The notes under the pieces: generated by a model
Databases searched by the model: none
Told to the model about the DNA's origin: nothing
The model's input: the letters and a program-made list of their open reading frames with translations, nothing else
Assembly: GCF_034190915.1 (NCBI RefSeq)
Contig: NW_026947502.1
Location: forward strand, 31,960,785 to 32,024,784
From: Cavia porcellus
Taxonomy: Eukaryota; Chordata; Mammalia; Rodentia; Caviidae
Direction: 5' to 3'
DNA length: 64,000 bases
Shown: positions 12,340-24,049 of the stretch, in pieces
How positions within the stretch are numbered: position 1 is the stretch's first letter
Layout of the letters: the number at the start of each line of letters is the position of its first letter
Translations under genes and position numbers: made by a program

Positions 12340-13010
12340 ATAAAGCAGAATCATGGCACTCTTGTCCGTATTTGCAGGGGAAATAAAAACTGAAACTGAA
12401 GCGAGTGGATATAATGTTCTCAAGTATAAGTTTTTCTCCCATAAATTTTTAATTAAATTTTTGGCACCCATTATGCTTCCATGCCTGGGAGAGCCCAGGC
12501 AGACGCCAGAATTACAGGGCCATTTCGAATGTGTGAATCCAGCAAGATGATCCACAGCTCCATGTGGGCACAGCTAGGACTGGAACTTTTATCGTCCTTT
12601 GGTGGCTTCACAGTTGCACTTTCAGCTGGTAAAACTGCCTGGTCTGTGTGCTGTGTTTGGCATTTCACTGCTTTGCTTTGGTAACCAGTGCCCAGGCTGT
12701 GGAAAAGGCAAAGAGATCAGTGGCCTGCTTCTCAGGCCTCAAGATTAGCACTTCCATTTTAGCAAATATATGTTAAAATTTATACACTCTTATCAAGATG
12801 ACCTGGGTGCCCACATTATAACTTGGATTTGCTAGACAACTTACCAAGTCCTCTGGCTTCACGATAATGTTTGAGTGTTTTATTGCTAATGTTTGATCAA
12901 AGGGAAGGCCCAACATTGCCATGGTCTGCCATACAAAGAAGTTCTGTGTTGTTCCCTTAGCACTGATAGATAAAAGCCCAGCGTATAACAGGGGTCATGC
13001 CAGTGTGTTG
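12340..13010. promoter_or_regulatory. Candidate conserved non-coding block
   Basis: No repeat signature is present. The block mixes AT-rich homeobox-like words ('tttttaattaaatttttggc', 'ttgctaatgtttgatcaaag') with retained CpGs in AT-rich context ('cttcacgataatg'). It also contains an inverted repeat at 12482-12501 with arms tgcctggg and cccaggca around an agag loop. These are features of constrained regulatory DNA, but cross-species alignment is the only real test. Confidence 0.3.
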
Positions 13011-13320
13011 TGCAGAGGCCAAGGCATCTGTCTGCCCACTTTACCTTCTCCCGGACAGCAGATCCTGGCTTGACACCCAGCAACTTGATAGGGTTCCTTG
13101 GCAGTGACTGTACTGGAAGAGATTGCTAGAATCAAGAAATGGACTAAGCACTTTTGTAAGGCAGACTTTAGTGCCACCATGAGGCTAAAGTGGCTTTCAA
13201 TGTGCAGGACAATTTTACAGAGTATCAAGTAATTCCTCATTAAAACTGATGCCTCAGGGTTATTTGTAGGATTTGGCTTTTGTATCAAAGCTGGTTATCC
13301 AAAATTTAAAAATGAAACCT

Positions 13321-13425
13321 TGCTGGGGATATAGCTTAGTAGCACAGCACCTGCCTGGCAAGCACAAGGTCATGAGTTCGATCCCCAGTACCAAAAACAA
13401 AACAAAACAAAACAAAACACAAAAT
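13321..13425 (+). repeat. ID-like SINE with (CAAAA)n tail
   Basis: Body 'tgctggggatatagcttagt', 'cacctgcctggcaagcacaa', 'gttcgatccccagtacc', then a (caaaa)n tail to about 13420. The B-box-like 'gttcgatcc' is intact, so this copy is young enough to keep its internal Pol III promoter. It is the cleanest member of the subfamily in the window. Confidence 0.92.
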
Positions 13426-13689
13426 CTTGAAGTTGTTAATGTCTGTCTGTTTGTTTGTATATGTCTGTTGGCAGCCATTTATTCCTTGCAGTGGTATTAA
13501 TTAAATCAAAATGCAGAAACAGAACTGGCCTGAGGCCACATGTTCCCAACAATTAAACCATTCTTGGCAATTTAACTTTAGAAAAGCATGTCATCTAGTA
13601 GTTTTGTTTGCATTTAATTTTCAAATTTGCTTTTTATGTGTTCAAGGGTGGTAAAATATGAGGAGCTGTATTGGTATCACTAATTTTCA

Positions 13690-13860
13690 TTTCTGTATAT
13701 AAATTCATTCATTTGGTGTGTTTCCTGAGCTCCTGCTGTGTGGTAGCCATGTTATACAGTAGTGAGTAAAGAAGATGAAGTCTCTGTTCTTGTAGAGTTT
13801 ATAATACAGACACAGATTGTTGTAATTAGGGGTTGTGCAGAGAACAATTAGAATCAGGAC
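13690..13860 (-). repeat. L2 LINE 3' end
   Basis: 'ttcattcatttggtgtg', 'cctgagctcctgctgtgtgg', 'atacagtagtgagtaaagaa' is the antisense L2 3' terminus. Confidence 0.7.
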
Positions 13861-13909
13861 ATGGAGTTTATAATATTATTTGTATAATGGTCACCTAGAG
13901 TTAACACAA

Positions 13910-14640
13910 GAAAATGCAGGAAATCTATCCACAACACCAAGACATAGAATATTTAGTCAAGGGCCTAAATCCCATAGCAGTGTCCCACATGAGTCCAGAT
14001 AAAAACCCAGAGCTCATGACAGTGCCTCCCACGAGTCCAATTGGAGGTCCAGAGCTCACAGGAAGGATTCACACCAATCTCTTATGGATCCGTGCCAGGA
14101 AGGACCAAAGATCAGTGGTGAAAGCCAGAAAGTCCATGCCAGCAGGGTGAAGGAGTTGTGCTGGTGGAAATGAGGGTTCTATGCTGGAGCCAAGAAGTCA
14201 CACTCACAATAAAGACCAGGGCTGTCCTGAAAGGCACCACCGCCATCCTCAGTGACATGGAGACCCTGAGCTCCTCTGAGGACAAGTACAGTCAGGTACA
14301 TGCCAGGAAGCCAGCGTGATGAGTTCATCCTGGAGACCAAGCAGCACACGTCTTCCCCTCCAGAGCCAGGAAGAAATGCTGTATGTGAGGACCAAAGCTT
14401 TTCTAGGAGAACCAATGGCTCAAACAGCAACACGTAGGAGAACCCACAATGCCTCAACACAACAACGCATTAATGCCTTAACACCTCAACAACCTCCTTC
14501 TCCTTCTCCACCTATTTATGCTGGCAACTTTCCTCAGGTGGAGCATCTTTGCTCAGTGCCATGCTGATATAATCTAGCTGGCATTAAGTTGACCATCAGT
14601 TTTTAATCCATAACACAGACCAACCCCCCCATAACCCTTA
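13910..14640. repeat. Unclassified sequence, possibly LTR-derived
   Basis: The right end ('ggcattaagttgaccatcag', 'taatccataacac') vaguely resembles the end of an antisense ERVL-type LTR, like the better copy at 59708-60159. The left part is not recognisable and no internal coding remains. Low confidence. Confidence 0.25.
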
Positions 14641-14744
14641 CGGAAACACACACTCAATCTCATAAACAATTAAGTGTATGGCACAATATCCTGAGGAGAT
14701 GAAGGAGAGGGGGAGCTGAAGGGGTTTAGTCAGCTTTCCCATCA

Positions 14745-15045
14745 TTGGGACACAATATATGACATCTACAACTTAAAGGACATGACATCTTCAACTTGGT
14801 GCATGGTTTCTGGGGATCAGTCTATGATTGGCTGGCTCCAAGGCAGAAACATCATGACAGAAATGTGTGCTGGAGGAAAGATACGTGGTCATGGTGGCTG
14901 GGAAGCAGAAGAACAGTATCACACAGGAGTGATTGAAGGACCAGATACAGATCCTAAAGCCACATGTCCATGACCCACCCAGAGACACACAGAAGTGTAC
15001 TCCACTAGTCCCCTGGTAGATCCCAATGACATTCCCCTCCTAACT
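14745..15045 (-). repeat. MaLR-type LTR fragment
   Basis: 'ggtttctggggatcagtcta', 'tgattggctggctccaaggc', 'agaaacatcatgacagaaat' and a closing 'tccatgacccacccagagac' follow an antisense MaLR (ERVL-MaLR) LTR. Non-coding remnant. Confidence 0.5.
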
Positions 15046-15514
15046 GCACACTAGGTAAGGGCATAGAGCTGAGGAAGAGTTCCTTTTAGAAGGGATGGCC
15101 AAAGTAGACCTCTCTGAAGAGTGACATTTGCTAAGAGACCATGTGATGCAAGGGGGTGAGGCCAGTTGAAGCCTCATTGCTTGAATGAAGGAAGTTCTAG
15201 CTTAGGAAAGACAGGCGCAAAGAATTTGAGGTGGGTTTGTGATCAGTGTGTGCTGTATCATTTTAAAATTATGTTACATATGAAATTTTTGCATTCATCA
15301 ACACATGGCAAGATTGGTCACTTGGGCCTTGGGAAGTGCAGTAGCCAGCTTGCTGTGGAGACCAAGGAAGAAACCAGACTCAGACAGAGAAGAAGTCTGG
15401 GGACAGAAGAGTTCTGGAAGACATGCTGAGAAAGGGGTGCCACACCTTGGACTGAGGAGTAGTAGAGGAGCTGGAAGGCACCTTTCCCCCCAGTAACCTG
15501 TGCCCCCCGCAAAG

Positions 15515-15705
15515 CCAACCAGAGTAGTGGTGCACACGAGGTGCCTCCAGATCACCTAGGGGCCTGTGAGAGCACTTCATGTGGAGCCCCACCCCCAGGG
15601 TTTCTCATTCAGGAGTTCTGGGTGGGGCCTGAGAATACAGTGCACCCCATTTCTCAGGTGATGCCTACCGTGCAGTATGAGTCCAGGACCACACCTTGAA
15701 AGCCT
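15515..15705 (+). repeat. Non-autonomous hAT-Charlie DNA transposon fossil
   Basis: Diagnostic order: 'agatcacctagggg', 'gagccccacccccagggttt', 'ctcattcaggagttctgggt', 'ggggcctgagaatacag', 'tctcaggtgatgcc'. This is the MER5/MER20 kind of palindromic hAT relic common to all placental mammals. Confidence 0.75.
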
Positions 15706-15709
15706 CTGC

Positions 15710-17995
15710 TCAGGAACAAACTATATGCACTGTGCTGGGATTTGTCCAGAGTGACTGGAGGGAGAAGGAAGCGGGAAGTCTTTGGCTAAAGAACCTTTTA
15801 AGGTTCATGACACAATTGGCCTTTCTGAAGAGTTCTGGCTGTGGTTCTGGAGCTGCTAAGGGCATGACAAGCTCAGCAGTGTCCTTTGCCACGCACCAGT
15901 ATGGGTGAGAGACATTGTCCACGCATCAGTGAATGCACACCAGCTGCTATGGTTCTACTGTCAGGAACCTCATGATCAGGGAGGAGGCTGTAGCTCATTC
16001 TGGGTAGGGTGGGGCACGGTTTTGGAGCAAAGCCCACTGGAGTCAGCACTCAGTAAATATGGGTTGATGCTAAGAAGCTGTGGACCTGGTGCTGCCACCC
16101 AGAGTTTCTCATTGCCACCCTGAAATATGCAGTCCAGCAGCTCCTGCCTCTCCCCTCTCTCCCAGCTTGCTACCTCCACACCCTGACTCTAGCTTTGTCT
16201 TATGCAGGAGCATGTTTGAGGGGCCCTAGTAGGTGATTTTGTGCTGCAGGGCAGGTGAATGTGAGTGGTAAGATTAGGGGTGAAGCGCTGGCCTGATGTT
16301 TCCGGTGAAGGTCCCCTTTCCTTCCCAGCGCTACACCTTCGGGTGTAGGTTTATGTACAAAGGGAGGAGGAAAGAGAAAGGCAGTGCCTGCGCGTGCCTG
16401 GAAGCACACAGGGAGCCGGTAGGGGAACGGCTGAGCCAGTGGCTCTTCACACTCAGAAAAGAAATCCTAGTCTTGCAACTGCTGAGCATTGATTTTTTCT
16501 TGGCTTCAGGGGTCATCCTGAAGGAATTGATGGGGTGGAAACGGGGCCCATTTCTCATCTCTGTGTCCACTGGGCTTCTCCCAGAGGCAGATCAACATCC
16601 TTGCAACCCCAATACTCTGTGCCAGGAGGAAGGAGCATCTGCCTCAGCTTACACTTAGTGTTCTGCTGCTTCTTGCCTGGTGCTTATCTTTTGTGCCAGC
16701 TCCCCTGGACAGGAAGGGTGTGTAGGAATAAGCTTCTGTAATTGATGCAGCTGTGAGTCTTGTGTCTGGGATTGGGGCAAAGGGTGATGGGGGTATCTTT
16801 AGAGCTCAGCCCTTTCATAATGTCCAGTCCCAGTGAGTGATGACAGTGGGGAGGCAGAAGCCTACCATCTAGGGTCTGGTATAGCCACTCCCTGCAGCAC
16901 TGGGAAGGCCCTTGCTGGGAACTGGGGTCGGCCCCTTGATGTGTTCTCCCCATATATGTGGAGAGTACACTTAACCCAGGCTCATAGAACTGCAGATTTC
17001 CACAGCCAGGGAGGAAGCCGCGGTGACAGTTGGTCAGCTCCTGAGCACCTGTTGTATTGGATGATTTCATGAAAAACTTGGCCAGGGTGCTGTGAGGCAG
17101 AGCTATGACCTCTTGGTCCCGAGGCCAGCGTAAGGAGTGGTTTAGCCTCTGGACATACGAAGTGTGGGCTCACCACAACCTTCCCCTGGCCCCATGTCAA
17201 CTCTGCTCTGTGAGTGAGCGCCTCGGGCATCTCCTGTAACTCTCTGGACCCCATCCTGCTCCTTAGTTGCCAGGAGGGACTGATTCCTGCCTTGCTGGGC
17301 TGCCACGAAAACCTGGTTAGAACAGGCCTCCGGTGTCTGTGTTTGGAGGTAGGAATTAGATCCAGAAGGAGTCTGAGTGCCCTTGCGGTCACTTTTGTTG
17401 AGACTTGAAACTTAAATCACTTTTCCTGGTGGATCCTGCTGATGTGGTGGATTGGTGTCTTCCTCTGAGCAGCATTGCCTTGCATCACTAGAACGTTTCC
17501 ATTTTGTGTGATTTATTGGAAAAAGCAATAAGTGAATATCCTGCCCAAAATGCTCAAACTCATCAGGAGATTTGATGCTAAAACTCCTGAGAAGTGGCAA
17601 GACTTTCTCTTTCTTGTCTAGTTTGTAGTGGCAGGGCTTGTTCCTCACGCCTGGGCCTTGGTCCTTGAGTTGAGGGGATGTAGTGGGGATGTGTGACAGG
17701 AGAAGGAGAGGGGACATGAGGTAGCTTACAAGATACCAAATAAAGATATTTTCTTTAGGTACAAAATCAGAAATGAAAATATTATATAATACTGTATGAT
17801 GATGATAGTATGATGGATCATCAGTCCCTTCAAATTTGACCTAACCAGGGCTTATATGCACTGGGATTTCATATATAACTGATAAGTTATGAATGGTAAT
17901 GATCATTAAAAAGGTTAACTTTTCCTAGATTCTTTTTTTTGCACACACTATGCTAAGCACTTTAGTATCCATTATTTCACTTGGTTATCTCTGGG
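15710..17995. other. Unique non-coding sequence
   Basis: No recognised repeat, exon or RNA gene. The longest frames (136 codons at 16982-17392 minus; 128 codons at 16684-17070 minus) overlap frames on the other strand and lack recognisable domains. From about 17740 the sequence turns AT-rich. Confidence 0.4.
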
Positions 17996-18000
17996 TGATT

Positions 18001-18337
18001 GTCTCAGTCTCCTTTCCAGTGCTATGACAGAATACCACACACTAATTTCTACAAGACAGAAATTGTTTTGGCTCACAGTTTTGGAGGCTGGGAAGTCCAA
18101 GTTCAAGGCCAGGTCTGATGAGGGCTGTGTCCTGTTGTGTCCTAATGTGGCAGAAGGCATCACATGGTGTGAGATCAGTATGGGGATAAGCTTGTGTTTA
18201 TAAAAACCCCACTCCTGTGACAACAGCGTACATCCTCACGACTTATTCACCTCCTCGCAGTCTCATCTCTCAACAGTTCCGTCCAGAGGATTAGATTTCT
18301 ACCGTGTGAACTTTGGGGACACATTCGAACCACAGCA
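18001..18337 (-). repeat. MaLR (MLT1/MST-type) LTR
   Basis: A nearly complete antisense solo LTR: 'ccagtgctatgacagaatac', 'ttggctcacagttttggagg', 'ctgggaagtccaagttcaag', 'cactcctgtgacaac', ending near 'acacattcgaaccacagca'. The internal region is absent, as expected after LTR-LTR recombination. Confidence 0.8.
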
Positions 18338-18499
18338 GGAATTGTAAAGTAAGGCATTCAGAAGGCACAATTACTTGGCTGAAGTCTGTTAGGATAGGGA
18401 GGGCTGCCGAGACCTTGGGCTCCCTGTGTGCTGGGTGGGGGGACAAAGCAGGAAGCCTGAATACTTTTATTATGATCCTAATAAAGATGAAGCTTGGAG

Positions 18500-18715
18500 T
18501 GGTGTAGAGAGTCTGAGGCTGCGGAGCCAAGCTGCCCACATCGAAGTCCTCCTCCCCCTGTTCCACGAGCTGACCTTGGACCAGCGCCTTAGTCAGTGTC
18601 ATTTGTGCAAGGGTAGTGACATCTGTGTCTATCTCAGGGGCGGCTGAGCGATTAAATGATTAGTCCCCTCCAAGGGCTTGGAAGAAGGTTGTTATTAAGT
18701 GCTCAGCTGTCATTG
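18500..18715 (+). repeat. MIR SINE
   Basis: 'gagtctgaggctgcggagcc', 'gagctgaccttggaccagcg', 'gagcgattaaatgattagtc' and 'gttattaagtgctcagctgt' follow the + MIR consensus from end to end with decay. Confidence 0.65.
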
Positions 18716-18719
18716 TCCC

Positions 18720-20180
18720 TACCTTCCTCAGTGCAGTCTCCCACGTCCACACTGCGCCATCCAGGAGGCTCTTATGGGTTAGAATGGTGAAAGTGGCATG
18801 TAATGAATGTCCAATAAATATTCCCTGGTTGAAGGACTGGAATTTGCCAGGTAGCCTGGAGGTCTCCCATAGTCGTTAATCTTCTCTTAAAAGGATCCTC
18901 CCCGCAGCTTCCTGCCCACCACTTGCCCACACTGGCCGGCACTGCTTCTGTGGACCTGCTTGTCAGCAGGGTCACCGTCCTGGTGCTCTCTGGTGCTGCT
19001 GGAGGCACGGGCTGCTCCAGAAGTGCGGACTGCAAACCTAGCTCTCCACCTTCCCGGTGGGGGCGGTAGGGAAGCTGGGTCCTTCTGAACAGTGAGGCTG
19101 CCCCATGCGGACTTGCACCAGGAGTCGGAGCCCTCCCCCCAGTCTCCTGGGAAGGGGCTCTCACCGAGTGCAGGAGGCTGCAGAGCCTGTCAAGGTTAAC
19201 AGATAGTCCTCGGCTCTCCCCTAGGAAGTAATTCAACTTCTCCTCTGACTTAGGCCACATTGTTTCAAAGCATGTGGTATAAACTACTGACCACTGGGGA
19301 ATTGCTTGAATTAACAAACTCATTTTTCCCGAGACCTGAAGTTGAACTCCAGTGAGGAGTTCAGGGCTCTTGCGCAGAAATCCAATAGATCAGGAGAACT
19401 CATGTTACACCATGACCTTGATCAAATGCACATTTTGCGTGGTGGGCCCTTCTCCATGCCTGTACTCTTTCAGCTGCATTGAATCGCTGGGAACCTAACA
19501 AACCAGGGAAGGAGCTAGTCCTGAGCTGGGATTTTAGAAAAACCTATGTTGGAAGGAACTTCAGAACAGGTTTTCCTTTTTTTCTTTTTCTGTGACCCAA
19601 TACAATACCCCTCTACCTACCCTTTTGAATGCTGTTTGCTAAGAAAAGATAGGAAGGATTTGGTTGACCAACCTTGGGGTTCTGAGCGGAGTCCGAGGAC
19701 CCCATCTCAGATTCTCTACCTGGGAAGGCCTTCTAGACTGCCCCCCGCCCAACTATACGTCTGCCACGGGGACCACCATGAAGTCACAAAGAGCGAACGC
19801 AGAGCCAGTTTCTCTTCACTTCCAGCTCCAAACACAGCCCTGGCCAAGCCTAAAGCATGAGCAGAGCTCAGCAGAAGCCCAGGAAGGTTCCTTAGAGGAC
19901 TCACGTAGGTCTCCAGCAGGCCAGGGCTTGTCAAGAATGAGCTCCAGGTGTGATGGAGACTCAGCACGTAGGGGACAGTGGGTGGCCAGGGATTGGGGAA
20001 GGAGGGGCCCAGCAAAGCCAGAGGAGGAAACCAGGTCCCTAAGAAAGGCAGAGAGGCATTTAAAGGCCTGAGAGAGAAGAGAACATGTTTTTCCAGACTG
20101 ATACAGAACTTCTAGAAAATGACTTTGCTCTTCTAATGCACCTTCTGCCTGTTTTTGTGAAGCACAGGTATATGGCCCAC
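18720..20180. other. Unique non-coding sequence
   Basis: No recognised repeat or gene. A 183-codon minus-strand frame (18772-19323) is the longest here. It contains no known domain, and its GC-rich stretch is proline/arginine-rich, which suggests chance. Confidence 0.4.
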
Positions 20181-20182
20181 AC

Positions 20183-20940
20183 TATGGCTTATCTTATTTT
20201 TTATTAGCACATTTCCATACATAATGATCATATTCACAGGAAATTTGTACCTGTATATAATATATCTTAATTATTTTTTCCCGATTTCCCCTTTCAGTTC
20301 TTTTTTCTCTCCCTATTTACAGAAGCTTTATTTCCATTTTTTCATCCATTCTCTCTTCCCTTCTCCTTCTCTTGTTCCCATTTGAACAAAGTCTTCCTAC
20401 TTCCCAGTGTAGAGGTTCTATCTGACCCTTCTTCTAAGTTTGACCCCCCTTCTAAGTATGCTCCCAAAAGAGTTAAAAGCATCATGTGTAACATTTGCTT
20501 ATGTAATATTTGCATACTCATGTTTATAGCAGCACAATTTACCATGTTTATAGCAGCACAACAGTCAAATCCTGCCCATCAATAGATGAATAGATAAAAA
20601 AGTAGCATTTGTGTGCAATGGAGTACTACAGTGTCAAGAAGAAGCACAAACTGGACACATCTCCAGGGACATGGAGCCAGATGTTGGAGGTAGTTCAAAT
20701 GCCCATCGAGTGATAAATGGATAAAGGAGATTTTTTTAAATGTAAAGGAGTATTACTCATCCATAAAGAAGGACAAAATTGAGACATTTATAGCTAAACA
20801 GTTGGACGTCAAGACCATAATCATAAGTGAAATAAATCGGACACACATGTATAAATACCATGTTGTCTCTCTGGTGTAAAAAACTGAAATTGTAAATAAG
20901 AACCAAAATGTATAGTAGACACTGTGAACTAGGAAGAAAC
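20183..20940 (-). repeat. Truncated L1 with inverted 5' part
   Basis: At 20183-20470 the sequence reads as an antisense L1 3' UTR, comparable with the copies at 31070 and 56545 ('ccatacataatgatcatatt', then pyrimidine-rich 'ctttcagttc'). From about 20500 to 20940 the orientation flips to + and follows the end of L1 ORF2 ('tgcccatcaatagatgaata', 'gagtattactcatccataaa', 'cataatcataagtgaaataa'). Head-to-head arrangement is the usual product of twin priming during L1 integration. Confidence 0.65.
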
Positions 20941-20944
20941 TGGT

Positions 20945-21100
20945 CAAGTGGTTTCTAACCCTGGCTCAGCATCCTGGTCATGAGCTTTGTAAGACTATAG
21001 ATTTATAGCTTTGGCCCAGACTTGGCCAGTCAGGTATCCTGATGGGGTCTGCCAGCCCCAGTGAGGAGCTCCCCAGTGGGCTGTGCTACAGGGCCAGCCT
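20945..21100 (+). repeat. hAT-Charlie (MER20-like) fossil
   Basis: 'gtggtttctaaccctggctc', 'gtcatgagctttgtaa', 'tatagctttggcccagac' and 'gaggagctccccagtggg' match the order of this DNA-transposon family in decayed form. Confidence 0.55.
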
Positions 21101-21109
21101 CTGCACTGC

Positions 21110-23205
21110 ATGGGTTGGCTCTGCTTAGCCAGTCTCCCTCCCTGCCAGAGAGAGCTTCAAGAACCCAGCAGGTAGAGAGTTATTTGGAAGCCCCCCTTGG
21201 CTTCCAGTGCACCTGTGGCCAGCTGTGAATTTCCAATTCAGTTCAAGATGTAGGAGTCAAACTCTGGATCAAAGTGGCACCAGACCTCAGAAGCAGGAGC
21301 TGGCAGCTTAATTACTCCCTGCTCATCCTCTGTCCATCAAGGGGTAGCAGGCTTTCTCTTCCTTCTCTGCATCAATTCCTTTGCCCCTTGGCTTCTGTTT
21401 CTTCAATCTGGGAGAATCAGGCTGCTAATTTAGGAAGTAGTGTTATCGTTCAGCTTTATTTGCTGCTCTCCTGCAGTTCTCTTGGAACTCAAAGTTGCAG
21501 GGCAGGGAGTCTGGTGGGCCCAGCTCATAGGTGGATGACTGTTTACAGATGACCGTCAAGGTAGCCAGGCATGGTGGTGGTGAGAGAGTGGGTCTCTGTG
21601 TTGAGTCTGAATTCTTTGGAAAATGAATTTCCACACCAGGGAAGGGTCTTGGTCACCACATGCAGGCTGCAAAACAGAAAGTTAGAAAGGAGTTTACAAA
21701 CTCCATTCCTTATTTGCATTTTGACTTTGAAGAGGTCAGGATCTTTGCGGGGAGGCACATACACTGGGTATCATACCTTCCCATGGCCACAGATGCGGTT
21801 CCCTCTCTGGTGTTTTGGAGGTTATGCTGCTGGAAGCATGTTGCCTTCCCTGCACCCTCATTGAGGAGTCACAAGAACTTCCTAGAGTGTGTGCTTCAGG
21901 GACGAAGAGCTCCTTTAGTTTTATGGCTCTTTGGGAGGCGTCTGGCTCAAGCCAGCATGGACTCCTGTCTGGTCTTCCTCTCATGGCTTCCTGTCTAGGT
22001 AAAGGTCCACCATCCAGGGCTTCTAGAGGTGCTCTCAAGAGAACAGACCAACAGTGAAGCCCACTGCACCCTGTCCTTAGCTGTCACACATAGTATTTGT
22101 TGCATCCTGAAAAGCTTCTGATGCTCCTGGTTGGAATGCCAGGAAACATTTGTCCTGGTGGTGGCTCTGATGCTGGCAGTAGGTGTTGTCACCCTCCTGC
22201 AGTCTGCTTCATGCAGGTATGTGTGTGATATTTATGTGTCTAACAGGCTTCCTTACTAGGATGATGTTTACATGCTATAAAAAGTCCATTAACTGAATTT
22301 AAGCTTCTCCAGAGATCAGGAACCCTAATTGGTGCTTAGTATTTGACTCAGAGAAAGTTGAAAATCCCCAAGACCCTTTCTGCTGGGTCTTTACTGAAAC
22401 TGAAGAGATGAGCTTTGATGAATGAATATATGAATGAATGCATGAGGTGAGTGAGGGAAGAATGTAACTTCAGCCTTGTCTCATAAGACTCATGAACAAG
22501 TTTGGTTGCTTTCTTGGATAGGTATTCAGTAAATGACCTTTGATTTCTAACGCCAAGGGGCATGTTCAGTATTCACTATGGTATCATTAGTTTTGAAGAT
22601 CAAAATATCTTAAAACCATTCCCTGTTCTAAATGTTCAGAAAGCTTTCTTATTTTTGCTTTTTGGTTAAAGATGTCATCAGTTGAAGATCGGTACAAGTT
22701 TACCTTTGCTTAGTATCACAATAAAAGCCTGAGTTTAGGGTTGTCTCTTTGTCCTTTTGGCCAATCAGTTGGATCCCTCTCTTGTTCTGTGAAGGTCACC
22801 CAAATGTTTGAGTCAAAGAGGGGACCAGGCTTGTTTGGAGCCTGCTTGGGTGGGCCATGGCAAGGCCCACATTGAGTCTGTAGTACATCCTTCCAGGCCT
22901 TACTTGAAGAACCACCTGGCCCTGATGCCTTCCTTCCTGGAGAAAGTCTCCCTCAAGCCCCTCGGGTACAATGGAACTATGAGTTCCCAAGGGCCACGCA
23001 TGGACCCTTCTTTTCTGGAGCCTTTTTATACCCCTTTTAATACATCTAGAAAATTCCTCGATTGACTGCCTGATGCTACTATTTCAACTAGCACATGGCA
23101 GCGTGAGGGGGCAGTGGCGGAAGGGTGCATAAAGTGACACAGAAATTACAGGAGGTAGGAAAGCATGGTGAGAGAACCCGAGGCATCCTGAGCTTGATTC
23201 TTGGC
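21110..23205. other. Unique non-coding sequence
   Basis: Mostly unrecognised. A short degenerate (TGAA)n stretch lies at about 22416-22445. No exon or RNA gene seen. Confidence 0.4.
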
Positions 23206-23214
23206 TTGGTTCTT

Positions 23215-23345
23215 GTTAGCTCTGCAAACTTGGTCAAGGGATCTGACTTGGCTGAACCTCTATGAGCTCGTGTGTGGATGGAGGTGATGACATCCACAAT
23301 ACACAGGGCAGGGAAAATGATGAGTGTTAAGCACCACGTATAGCG
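23215..23345 (+). repeat. MIR SINE fragment
   Basis: 'tagctctgcaaacttggtca', 'aatgatgagtgttaagcacc' and 'tagatgcttgaaagcagg' are in MIR + order. Confidence 0.5.
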
Positions 23346-23377
23346 TAGATGCTTGAAAGCAGGACCTTGATAGCCTG

Positions 23378-23597
23378 TGCGAGGTGTGGTGGCACATTCC
23401 TATAATCCCAGTACTCCGGGAGGCTGAGGCAGGATGACTGCAAATTTGACTCTACTCTGGGTAACTGAGTATGAGTAATTTAGACTCTGTCTCAAAATTA
23501 AAATAAAAAAATGCAGGGGATGTAGCTCAGTACAAAGGCCCTGGATCCAATCTCTACTACTGCCAAACAAAAGAAGCTAAAACAAAATAATAAAAGC
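23378..23597 (+). repeat. Composite B1-dID SINE with target-site duplication
   Basis: A B1-like left part ('ggtgtggtggcacattccta', 'gggaggctgaggcaggatga', 'agactctgtctcaaaat') is joined through an A-rich linker to an ID-like right part ('aggggatgtagctcagta', 'aggccctggatccaatc'). Flanking direct repeats of 14 bases (23364-23377 and 23598-23611; 12 of 14 match) show the two parts inserted as one unit. This fusion type is known from non-murid rodents. Confidence 0.88.
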
Positions 23598-23614
23598 ACC
23601 CTGATGGCCTGGAT

Positions 23615-24045
23615 TTGAATCCTGTACCACTGAATTACTGGAGAGGCAACATGACTTGCTCAGCTTCCTCTGGAAGTGGGTGTGCCAACATCTCCCTCCT
23701 GGCAATGTCCCCCTGTTTCAGGGTCTTGGCCAAGCCTGTTAGTGGCAGTGATCATACTGTCAACCTTTTCTGTCACCAGCTGAATCTGCCAGCAGAAGGT
23801 GCCCCATGGGCTGTGGGCACTGACTCCCGTTCACATGTGGGACAAAAATAATTTCAATACCTTCCCTCCCTCCCCAGGTTTGGGGAATTTGGAACAGAAA
23901 AGTCGTAGGGAGCCACCCAGCCTCTTGATGGCTAGCAGGCCTCAGGACTGGCTGGGCTGTGGGGCTCAGCCTGGCCCTGACCTCAGGCCCTGGACCCCAC
24001 AAGTGCCCTGCTTGTCATCCCTGGTCTCGTCAGCGCCAGCGCCCT
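23615..24045. other. Unique non-coding sequence
   Basis: No recognised repeat or gene. Confidence 0.4.
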
Positions 24046-24049
24046 GGGC

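Noticed and set aside
13321..13395. ID element as a functional tRNA gene
   Set aside because: It keeps Pol III box-like words but has a SINE body and (CAAAA)n tail, and cannot fold as an intact tRNA.
18772..19323. 183-codon minus-strand frame
   Set aside because: No recognisable domain; GC-rich composition in the middle explains the lack of stops. Left as chance.
21560..21585. 'agccaggcatggtggtggt' as a SINE start
   Set aside because: The similarity stops after about 20 bases; no body or tail follows.
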